A DNA stretch of 7,735 bases, taken from the NCBI GenBank assembly GCA_031554275.1, contig JAVBKB010000118.1:1-7735 (forward strand), read 5' to 3'. This DNA is from JAVBKB01 sp031554275. GTDB lineage: Bacteria > Bacillota > Bacilli > JARBTR01. Below the pieces are notes generated by a model that was not told the origin of the DNA, made no database searches, and saw only the letters and a list, made by a program, of their open reading frames with translations. The position numbers and the translations under genes are program-made. Below are positions 1-4,642 of the stretch, piece by piece; the first letter of the stretch is position 1, and every line of letters begins with the position of its first letter.

Positions 1-53
1 TGTCCGTTTTACGAGTTTTAAACCATGTAACAGGCAGAGAATCTTTTGCGTGC

Positions 54-110
54 AATTGAATTTATTCCCTTGTCCGCCTTTGAATCTTTTATTCAATTCT
101 ATATTTTTTT
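54..110 (+). terminator. possible weak terminator of an upstream gene
   Basis: AATTGAAT (54-61) is the inverted complement of ATTCAATT (91-98), and a run of seven T (104-110) follows five bases later. The 29-base loop is long and the stem is all weak pairs except one G-C, so this may be chance. It would fit the end of a plus-strand gene lying left of the window. Confidence 0.2.
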
Positions 111-127
111 CAACTGTTTTACCGTGA

Positions 128-424
128 TTGGCGAAGAGCCGATTTAATTCTATTCCCCCTTTGATATTCCAAGAACTTGTCGAAAAAGTGTTGGAGGAAG
201 GGCAATTGAAACAAGCGATCAATCAATTGCTAGTACGAAAAATGAGAGGCGACGAATTAGATTTGGAGCCACGGATCAATGAAATTAACCAGTTCATCGA
301 AGCAGAGTTAGCGCGGATGGAATTAGTTGCGAACGCACTACCAGTTTCAAAAGCAGATGATCTAACACCTAGATTAGATCAGTTGTTCCGAGACATGTTA
401 CAAGAGGTTTGGCATAAGAAATAA
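128..424 (+). CDS. unrecognised small protein, possibly the 3' part of a broken gene
   Basis: This frame encodes up to 98 residues that I do not recognise. The product is charged and predicted mostly helical, with the stretch ELVEKVLEEGQLKQAINQLL (residues 16-35) followed by RINEINQFIEAELARMEL and an LPVSKADDLTPRLDQLF tail. No signal peptide, membrane segment, cysteine motif or catalytic motif is visible. The start is doubtful. The TTG at 128 directly follows an in-frame TGA (125-127) and has no ribosome binding site. An in-frame TTG at 206 sits 8 bases after GGAGG (193-197) and would give 72 residues, but that GGAGG may simply reflect Leu-Glu-Glu-Gly codons. Another open frame (31-144) lies just upstream in a different phase, so the frame may be the tail of a frame-shifted gene. 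Base composition and codon use look native. It ends 10 bases before the first palindrome of the menE leader. Confidence 0.5.
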   Translation: MAKSRFNSIPPLIFQELVEKVLEEGQLKQAINQLLVRKMRGDELDLEPRINEINQFIEAELARMELVANALPVSKADDLTPRLDQLFRDMLQEVWHKK

Positions 425-433
425 ATGTAGGGT

Positions 434-522
434 TTGGAACGAAGGTGGATTTCAAATAATTTCCGTGAAGTCACTGTCTGCGACTGAGTAAATTATCCTG
501 ATTTCGGTAAGCTTTGTTCCAA
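434..522. repeat. nested imperfect palindrome, unit 1
   Basis: Outer arms TTGGAACGAAG (434-444) and CTTTGTTCCAA (512-522) pair over 11 positions with one G-U. Middle arms ATAATTT (456-462) and AAATTAT (490-496) pair perfectly, and AGTC (469-472) pairs with GACT (482-485) at the tip. TCTTTTTA follows the outer arm, so in RNA it could act as a plus-strand terminator for the 128-424 frame. The middle arms recur at nearly the same spacing in unit 2. Confidence 0.6.
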
Positions 523-539
523 TCTTTTTATCAGATCTA

Positions 540-698
540 ATCCTAATTGTCGTTGGAAATGCAACTTCAAACTCGCTAAGATTCCCAAATACTTCGTCAT
601 AATTTCCTAGGATAGTCTTGCTTTCCTTCGTAAATTATTCCTCGTCTTTGAAAATTTTATCGGGAGTTTGAAGTTGCATTTTATACGACAATTAGGAT
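540..698. repeat. 159-bp nested imperfect palindrome, unit 2, in the menE leader
   Basis: The ends ATCCTAATTGTCG (540-552) and CGACAATTAGGAT (686-698) pair over 13 bp. After a symmetric 6-base internal loop, ATGCAACTTCAAACTC (559-574) pairs with GAGTTTGAAGTTGCAT (664-679) over 16 bp. Pairing continues imperfectly (575-592 with 645-661), then ATAATTT (599-605) pairs with AAATTAT (632-638). The whole interval could fold as one long hairpin. It has no open frame of note and no clear target-site duplication. It ends 5 bases before the menE ribosome binding site. Candidates are a decayed MITE, a dispersed hairpin repeat or a structured 5' leader. Confidence 0.75.
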
Positions 699-703
699 CA
701 ATG

Positions 704-709
704 GGGGAG
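704..709 (+). promoter_or_regulatory. menE ribosome binding site
   Basis: GGGGAG in a run of five G lies 5 bases before the ATG at 715 and fixes that start. It sits immediately after the base of the long hairpin, so it remains unpaired if the hairpin forms. I see no convincing sigma-A promoter between 425 and 714. Confidence 0.6.
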
Positions 710-714
710 CACGC

Positions 715-2163
715 ATGGGGTTTACGAATTTTTTACGAGAAAGATCAAAATCTATGCCTGAAGCATTAGCACTAGCGTTTGAGGATAGACAATGGACTTT
801 TCAGCAGTTGGATGATAAAGCCATAGATTATGGGCGTAGATTAACAGCACAAGGTGTGGGGTCAAGCTCCTTAGTAGCACTCCATGTGAACAACCATCCA
901 GAATCAGTATTCGCTATCCATGCCTTATGCTATATCGGCGCAAGGATCCTGCTGCTCAACACTCGTTTAACTACACCAGAGCTATTTTGGCAAATTGAAC
1001 ATGCCAAACCTGATTTCCTATTGACAACAAAAGAGTTTCCAACTAGCTCCATCAATCAAATTCTAATCAAGGATTTACCACAACTCGAAGGAAAGCCTTT
1101 TCCAATTCAAGAGACCCATTCTTCAAGTGAAGTAGCAACAATAATGTATACCTCAGGAACCACTGGAAAACCGAAAGCGGTTCAGCAAACCTATAGCAAT
1201 CATTACTATAGTGCAATTAGTTCTTGTGAGAATCTAGGGGTTTCGGCACTAGATAAGTGGTTGTGCATGACGCCGATTTATCATATTAGTGGATTGGCGA
1301 TATTGTTTCGGTCTGTTATCTGTGGGATTTCAGTACATATGCTAGAGCGTTTCGAACCAGAGCAGGCTAACCGAGCAATTATCAATGATCAAGTAACAAT
1401 TGCTTCTGTGGTTTCAACGATGCTTACTAAGATGGTTGCAGAAAATTCAGCCTATCCGACAACATTTAAGGGAATGCTATTGGGTGGTGGTTCTGTACCA
1501 AAATCGTTGCTGAAGTTATGTCAGGAAAAAAGAATTGCGGTCTTTCAAACCTATGGGATGACAGAAACCTGTTCGCAGTTTGCGACATTGGCGCCAGTAG
1601 ATAGTATGCGTAAATTAGGTTCAGCAGGGAAACCACTCGAGAATTGCGAACTTCGCATTGTGAATGCTGATGGCAAGCAATGCTTACCAAATGTAAGTGG
1701 TGAAATTGTTGTTAAAGGGCCAGTTGTCACATCAGGCTATTTATATGAGGAAAATGCGGATGCATTTGCTGATTGCTGGTTTCATACTGGGGATATTGGT
1801 TGCCTGGATGAAGAGGGATATCTGTTCGTCCTTGATCGGCGCTCCGACTTGATCATTTCAGGTGGGGAGAATATCTACCCAGCTGAAATTGAAGCAGTTC
1901 TGCTGACGCATCCACATGTGATTGACGCAGGTGTGACTGGAATCGCAGACGACACTTGGGGGCAGGTACCGATTGCTGTAGTTGTTGTGAATGAGCCTGT
2001 GGAGCAAACTAAACTGCGCACTTATTGCGAAGAACGCTTGGCGAAATATAAGGTACCAAAGAAGATTATTATCGTCGAAGAGTTACCGAGAAATGCTGCT
2101 GGGAAGTTATTACGGCGAGAATTGAAGCGGCTATCAGAAATCGAAACAAATAGTGATAGTTGA
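715..2163 (+). CDS. menE: o-succinylbenzoate--CoA ligase (MenE)
   Basis: This cytosolic enzyme of menaquinone synthesis activates o-succinylbenzoate with ATP and joins it to CoA, giving the substrate of MenB. The 482-residue length matches Bacillus MenE (about 485). Acyl-adenylate family motifs appear in order: the phosphate loop YTSGTTGKPKAV (145-156), TPIYHISGL (186-194) with the active-site His, YGMTET (280-285), WFHTGDIG (355-362) with the ATP-ribose Asp, the hinge region DRRSDLIISGGENIYPAEIE (374-393), and AAGKLLRREL (461-470) carrying the catalytic Lys464. The large N-terminal domain ends near residue 375 and the mobile C-terminal domain follows. The ATG is supported by GGGGAG 5 bases upstream. 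No other men gene is adjacent, unlike the B. subtilis men cluster. Another acyl-CoA synthetase specificity cannot be excluded from motifs alone, but the compact length and overall sequence favour MenE. Confidence 0.87.
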   Translation: MGFTNFLRERSKSMPEALALAFEDRQWTFQQLDDKAIDYGRRLTAQGVGSSSLVALHVNNHPESVFAIHALCYIGARILLLNTRLTTPELFWQIEHAKPDFLLTTKEFPTSSINQILIKDLPQLEGKPFPIQETHSSSEVATIMYTSGTTGKPKAVQQTYSNHYYSAISSCENLGVSALDKWLCMTPIYHISGLAILFRSVICGISVHMLERFEPEQANRAIINDQVTIASVVSTMLTKMVAENSAYPTTFKGMLLGGGSVPKSLLKLCQEKRIAVFQTYGMTETCSQFATLAPVDSMRKLGSAGKPLENCELRIVNADGKQCLPNVSGEIVVKGPVVTSGYLYEENADAFADCWFHTGDIGCLDEEGYLFVLDRRSDLIISGGENIYPAEIEAVLLTHPHVIDAGVTGIADDTWGQVPIAVVVVNEPVEQTKLRTYCEERLAKYKVPKKIIIVEELPRNAAGKLLRRELKRLSEIETNSDS

Positions 2164-2202
2164 TAAAAATTCGGGATTACTGCGCAATGATGTACCAGTG
2201 CA

Positions 2203-2249
2203 GCACGTCTGAACTGCATGATCGATTTGACCATGGATTTCAGACGTGC
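2203..2249. terminator. bidirectional stem-loop between menE and the DUF1540 gene
   Basis: GCACGTCTGAA (2203-2213) and TTCAGACGTGC (2239-2249) form a perfect 11-bp stem with a 25-base loop. It begins 40 bases after the menE stop and 16 bases after the minus-strand DUF1540 stop. Neither side carries a strong T run (TTTCTGAT on the plus side), so it may terminate weakly or protect 3' ends. Its placement between convergent genes supports a shared terminator role. Confidence 0.6.
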
Positions 2250-2264
2250 TTTCTGATACCTGAA

Positions 2265-2429
2265 TTATAGTGGGTTCTTCGGGTTAAATGTCTTACAATT
2301 TGTTTCGTCGCTTCTGTAGGCGCGCTCATCTGTAAGCGTATTGTTTACTTCAATACGATCAGCATTACACATGTTGCCCTGCTTCCAATAGGTGCAGCTG
2401 TCTACGGTACAAATCACATCTTTGGCCAT
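2265..2429 (-). CDS. DUF1540 small cysteine-containing protein (54 aa)
   Basis: The minus strand encodes MAKDVICTVDSCTYWKQGNM at the N-terminus, followed by CNADRIEV and then DETNCKTFNPK near the end. Four cysteines at 7, 12, 21 and 45, with the C-x4-C-x8-C spacing and the ADRIEV and TNCKTF signatures, match the DUF1540 family common in Bacilli and Clostridia. The four-cysteine layout suggests a small metal-binding fold, but this is inference and no function is established. The ATG at 2429 is preceded by GGGGGA with 7 bases between, a strong ribosome binding site. No signal peptide or membrane segment is seen, so it is probably cytosolic. It stands alone between convergent menE and the zinc lipoprotein gene, and its leader carries a perfect 12-bp hairpin. 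Confidence 0.85.
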   Translation of the reverse strand: MAKDVICTVDSCTYWKQGNMCNADRIEVNNTLTDERAYRSDETNCKTFNPKNPL

Positions 2430-2450
2430 GATGATTCCCCCTATATTAGA

Positions 2451-2483
2451 AATGAAGCATTGTTATTGCGACAATGCTTCATT
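2451..2483. repeat. perfect 12-bp stem-loop in the DUF1540 gene leader
   Basis: AATGAAGCATTG (2451-2462) and CAATGCTTCATT (2472-2483) pair perfectly across a 9-base loop. On the minus strand the stem ends about 11 bases before the GGGGGA of the DUF1540 gene and is followed by TTCTAATAT. On the plus strand it is followed by AGTTTTG. It could be a terminator for the lipoprotein gene, a 5' mRNA stabiliser or an operator. The sequence does not decide between these. Confidence 0.6.
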
Positions 2484-2536
2484 AGTTTTGGATAACAACG
2501 AATATTTCATACGAGAAATCCAAAAAAATTTACCAT

Positions 2537-2627
2537 AAAAATAGAGAATGATTTGTAGTGGATTTTCAATTGCTCGGTCATTTTTTTGCTTTGCAAGATG
2601 AAAAACCTCGGAACAAGTTATTCTCTA
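2537..2627 (-). terminator. possible long-loop terminator of the lipoprotein gene
   Basis: On the minus strand TAGAGAAT (2627-2620), overlapping the lipoprotein stop codon TAG, can pair with ATTCTCTA (2549-2542), which is followed by five T (2541-2537 region). The loop is about 70 bases and includes TTGC/GCAA pairing near 2589-2599. The arrangement is suggestive but weaker than a standard intrinsic terminator. The rest of 2430-2624 shows no gene. Confidence 0.3.
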
Positions 2628-3563
2628 ATTTTCACTGGAATCAGGGTCACCCATCGCTTTCTGTAGCGAATCTAAATTGCTTCTCATTATTGAGAAATAA
2701 TCCGCATGACCCACTTCTTTTTCGGTGAGAATTGCCAAGTTGTGAATGGGTAACAGCTTCACACCTGTTTCGTTTTGAATGGTTTCAGCAAATTTCTTGT
2801 TAACGTTTTGCTCCACCAAAATGTATTCAATATGGTCTGCATTTACCAAGTCGATTAACGATTTCATCTGTTTTTGAGAGGGTTCATCTGCAGTCGAAAG
2901 TCCGGAAATGGCAACTTGTTTGATACCGTAGCGGCTTTCCCAATAGCTGAAGGCTGCATGTGTAACGACAAACTCCTTACGTTCGACATGAAAAGTCACA
3001 TCAAGGAAATCTTGGTTAAGTGTCAATAGCTCCTGTCGTAGCTGTTCAAAATTCTGCTCAAAATCTGCTTTATGCTCTGGCATTTTGTCAGAAAGCTCAT
3101 TCTTAATCGATTCTGACATTTCAATACAAAGCAGAGGATCTAACCAAATATGTGGATTTATTGAGCTATGATCGTGCTCATCTACCTCCTCAGCATCAGC
3201 ATCAACTAGCTCTGCTTCTGGAGTTTTCTCGCCAATTGCAACAAAATTCACATTCTCATTATTCAACGATTTTTTAATACGGTCGACAAATCCTTCTAAT
3301 CCAAAGCCAATGTAGAAGAATTCATCTGCATCAGCAATTTTCATGACTTCCTTTTGTGTTGGTTCAAAACTATGCTCATCACTACCACTTGGATAAACTG
3401 TATGAACCTCTACAAAATCACCACCAATTCTTTCAGTGAAATATTGCAGTGGGTACACAGTTGTATAAACAGTCAGATTTTGCTTGTTGCTAGTAGGTTT
3501 TGGGTCGCTACACCCAGTTAGAATTAGAGCAAAGATAATTGCTGTAAAAATTATTTTCTTCAA
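2625..3563 (-). CDS. zinc-type metal ABC transporter substrate-binding lipoprotein (ZnuA/AdcA family)
   Basis: This is a cluster A-I solute-binding lipoprotein that captures divalent metal, most likely Zn(II), outside the membrane and passes it to an ABC permease. The 312 residues start with a lipoprotein signal (MKK, hydrophobic 4-16, lipobox LTGC with Cys18). Expected metal-site histidines are visible in DEHSFEPT (His64), NPHIWLDP (His138) and VTHAAFSYW (His202). A short acidic and His-containing loop (EEVDEHDHSS, 125-134) lies before NPHIW, as in zinc-specific members, although it is short. The C-terminal ADYFSIMRSNLDSLQKAM is typical. The start is TTG, with AAGGAT 8 bases upstream. A sigma-A promoter and a Zur box directly precede it, supporting zinc over manganese. 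No permease or ATPase gene is adjacent, so its transporter partners must be elsewhere. Confidence 0.88.
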   Translation of the reverse strand: MKKIIFTAIIFALILTGCSDPKPTSNKQNLTVYTTVYPLQYFTERIGGDFVEVHTVYPSGSDEHSFEPTQKEVMKIADADEFFYIGFGLEGFVDRIKKSLNNENVNFVAIGEKTPEAELVDADAEEVDEHDHSSINPHIWLDPLLCIEMSESIKNELSDKMPEHKADFEQNFEQLRQELLTLNQDFLDVTFHVERKEFVVTHAAFSYWESRYGIKQVAISGLSTADEPSQKQMKSLIDLVNADHIEYILVEQNVNKKFAETIQNETGVKLLPIHNLAILTEKEVGHADYFSIMRSNLDSLQKAMGDPDSSEN

Positions 3564-3576
3564 GTTTTATCATCCT

Positions 3577-3597
3577 TAATCGTAATCATTCCGATTT
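3577..3597 (-). promoter_or_regulatory. Zur box (zinc-responsive operator)
   Basis: The plus strand reads TCGTAATCATTCCGA at 3580-3594 with AT-rich flanks. The Bacillus Zur 7-1-7 palindrome is TCGTAATnATTACGA, so only one core base differs. The site lies just downstream of the -10 box at 3598-3603, over the expected transcription start, where a zinc-bound repressor would block the lipoprotein gene. Confidence 0.85.
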
Positions 3598-3626
3598 ATA
3601 ATACAAAAAAATTTGCCGATTGGCAA
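3598..3626 (-). promoter_or_regulatory. sigma-A promoter of the zinc lipoprotein gene
   Basis: On the minus strand TTGCCA (-35, 3626-3621) and TATTAT (-10, 3603-3598) are separated by 17 bases; each is a 5/6 match to consensus. The Zur box follows directly, giving a compact promoter-operator. Confidence 0.75.
3605..3626 (-). terminator. short terminator-like hairpin after yidD, overlapping the lipoprotein -35 box
   Basis: On the minus strand TTGCC-AATC-GGCAA (3626-3613) is followed by A and then seven T (3611-3605), 70 bases past the yidD stop. The stem is only 5 bp, so termination would be inefficient, but it sits where a yidD terminator is expected. The first arm is also the -35 element of the next gene. 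Confidence 0.4.
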
Positions 3627-3696
3627 GGAAATTATTTTAGTAGGTGAATTATTCAGATTGCAATGTGGGGTTTCCGTCAAAGACAGTTAGCGGAAG

Positions 3697-3933
3697 TTAC
3701 TGAGCAGTGCTTTTGTCTTGCTTCTCAGGAACTGGATCGAAACCACCTGGATGGAATGGGTGACATTTAAGTATCCGACGGATTGCTAGATAACCGCCCT
3801 TAATAGCACCAAACCGTGAAATTGCTTCAAATCCATAGCTTGAGCAAGAAGGATAGAAACGACAGGATGGTTGTTTGAGAGGGGATATAAATTTCTGATA
3901 AAAGCGGATGAGTGCTAGAAATATGGTTTTCAT
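3697..3933 (-). CDS. yidD: membrane protein insertion efficiency factor YidD
   Basis: YidD (DUF37) is a small membrane-associated protein thought to assist YidC/Oxa1-type insertion of inner-membrane proteins. The 78 residues carry the whole family signature: RFYQKFISPLK (10-20), SCRFYPSCSSYGFEAI (23-38), GGYLAIRRILKCHPFHPGGFDPVP (46-69), with Cys24, Cys30 and Cys57. The N-terminus (MKTIFLALIRFYQ) is an amphipathic or hydrophobic segment suited to membrane attachment. I chose the ATG at 3933 over an in-frame ATG at 3957. The upstream ATG touches a perfect TATAAT and would lie before or at the transcription start, whereas GGAG (3947-3944) precedes the ATG at 3933 by 10 bases and yields the standard family N-terminus. 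B. subtilis calls its homologue YtjA. Here it is a single-gene unit, divergent from ytmB. Confidence 0.93.
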   Translation of the reverse strand: MKTIFLALIRFYQKFISPLKQPSCRFYPSCSSYGFEAISRFGAIKGGYLAIRRILKCHPFHPGGFDPVPEKQDKSTAQ

Positions 3934-3958
3934 TCGATATTTGCTCCAATCAATCATT

Positions 3959-3967
3959 ATTATAGCA
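3959..3967 (-). promoter_or_regulatory. extended -10 promoter of yidD
   Basis: The minus strand reads TGCTATAAT, a perfect extended -10 (TGnTATAAT). No good -35 is seen 16-18 bases upstream, which an extended -10 can compensate for. Transcription would begin near 3952, leaving a leader of about 20 bases before the ATG at 3933. Confidence 0.65.
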
Positions 3968-4003
3968 TATTGTGAAGGGATTCGTGGTCAGCAGCCTTTG
4001 AGC

Positions 4004-4032
4004 TTTTCATGCGGTTTTTTTTCAGGTAGAAT
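4004..4032 (+). promoter_or_regulatory. candidate sigma-A promoter of ytmB
   Basis: TTTTCA (4004-4009) and TAGAAT (4027-4032) are separated by 17 bases and match consensus at 4/6 and 5/6. The implied transcription start is about 25 bases upstream of the ytmB ATG. Confidence 0.45.
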
Positions 4033-4065
4033 GGTTATGAAAACGCCATCAAAGGGGGAACTACT

Positions 4066-4308
4066 ATGGGAATGCCACTTGAATTGAATACAATGATTGT
4101 GACCAAGGGTAGAGAAAAAAGATTGCTGGAAAATACTTTTATCCTTAAGAAGGCCGGCTATCGTTTGTATCCCTTGCACATTCCGCTTGAGGTAAGAAAG
4201 GAAATCCAAGCGCAAACGATTGGAATTGCAACGATTCACAAATTGGAACTTGAAAATGATGAGACAACGATTACCTATGAGTTGAAAACACTCAACTCTT
4301 CTAATTAG
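4066..4308 (+). CDS. ytmB: DUF2584 family protein (YtmB-like)
   Basis: The 80-residue product begins MGMPLELNTMIVTKG and includes the segment KKAGYRLYPLHIPLEVRKE, then alternating beta-like strands IGIATIHKLELENDETTITYELKTL. This matches my recollection of the DUF2584/YtmB family of Bacilli, whose role is unknown. It is a small soluble protein, likely mostly beta, with no signal peptide, membrane helix or cysteine. AAGGGGG 8 bases before the ATG is a strong ribosome binding site. In B. subtilis ytmB also lies close to pckA, and here it converges on pckA, so the neighbourhood is conserved, though this does not prove a functional link. Family assignment rests on recall of the sequence pattern and on context. 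Confidence 0.8.
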   Translation: MGMPLELNTMIVTKGREKRLLENTFILKKAGYRLYPLHIPLEVRKEIQAQTIGIATIHKLELENDETTITYELKTLNSSN

Positions 4309-4339
4309 TGTAGCGACATCTTCAATTATTCGCTACACT
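4307..4339 (+). terminator. stem-loop at the end of ytmB
   Basis: AGTGTAGCG (4307-4315) pairs perfectly with CGCTACACT (4331-4339) around a 15-base loop. The stem starts inside the ytmB stop codon. No T run follows (CTGATCTTGATT), so it may be a weak or factor-assisted terminator, or a 3' stability element. Confidence 0.5.
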
Positions 4340-4369
4340 CTGATCTTGATTCCAGTTAAAAATGAAGAA

Positions 4370-4421
4370 CCTACAGCACATCAGAAATTTTGGAGCAATG
4401 CAAATGTCTGGACGCTGTAGG
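4370..4421. repeat. inverted repeat in the ytmB-pckA spacer
   Basis: CCTACAGC (4370-4377) and GCTGTAGG (4414-4421) form an 8-bp stem around 36 bases. There is no T run on either side. The 334-base spacer 4309-4642 has no supportable gene; it holds this repeat, the ytmB end hairpin and the pckA terminator. Confidence 0.4.
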
Positions 4422-4539
4422 CATCAACTACAACTTCTTTCACCCCAAAGGATTAGCGACATGTACAATCAGCACCTTCCCAAAATTCTCATTGTAACAG
4501 CCCATACATTTACCTAACTTGATACAACCAAACGTATAG

Positions 4540-4565
4540 AAAAAGACGAACTATCAAAGTCCGTC
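4540..4565 (-). terminator. intrinsic terminator of pckA
   Basis: On the minus strand GACGGACT-TTGAT-AGTTCGTC forms an 8-bp stem with one G-U pair and a 5-base loop, followed directly by five T and then CT. It lies 78 bases beyond the pckA stop and is the best classical terminator in the window. Confidence 0.75.
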
Positions 4566-4642
4566 AAGTAAGTTAAATAAAATAAATTAGCATTGAAAAT
4601 TCAATCGACAAACTCAGAAAGTTAATCCATACACAATAAGCT

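Noticed and set aside
531..707. Complete insertion sequence or MITE with target duplication
   Set aside because: The flanks of the 540-698 palindrome show no direct repeat and there is no transposase frame, so only a MITE-like remnant can be suggested.
434..714. T-box or standard riboswitch before menE
   Set aside because: No T-box TGGNACC-like motif, specifier arrangement or recognisable aptamer core is seen, and no T-rich terminator precedes the ribosome binding site.
1466..1690. Minus-strand open frame inside menE
   Set aside because: It lies wholly within a well-supported gene on the other strand, has no family features and no ribosome binding site.
2022..2234. Minus-strand open frame across the menE 3' end
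   Set aside because: It overlaps the conserved C-terminus of MenE and crosses the stem-loop; the residues show no motif.
3988..4239. Minus-strand open frame opposite ytmB
   Set aside because: It is antisense to ytmB, which has a strong ribosome binding site and family match.
4461..4517. 18-codon plus-strand frame with AAAGGA eight bases upstream
   Set aside because: It is too short, has no recognised pattern and lies in a spacer without a promoter; chance is sufficient.
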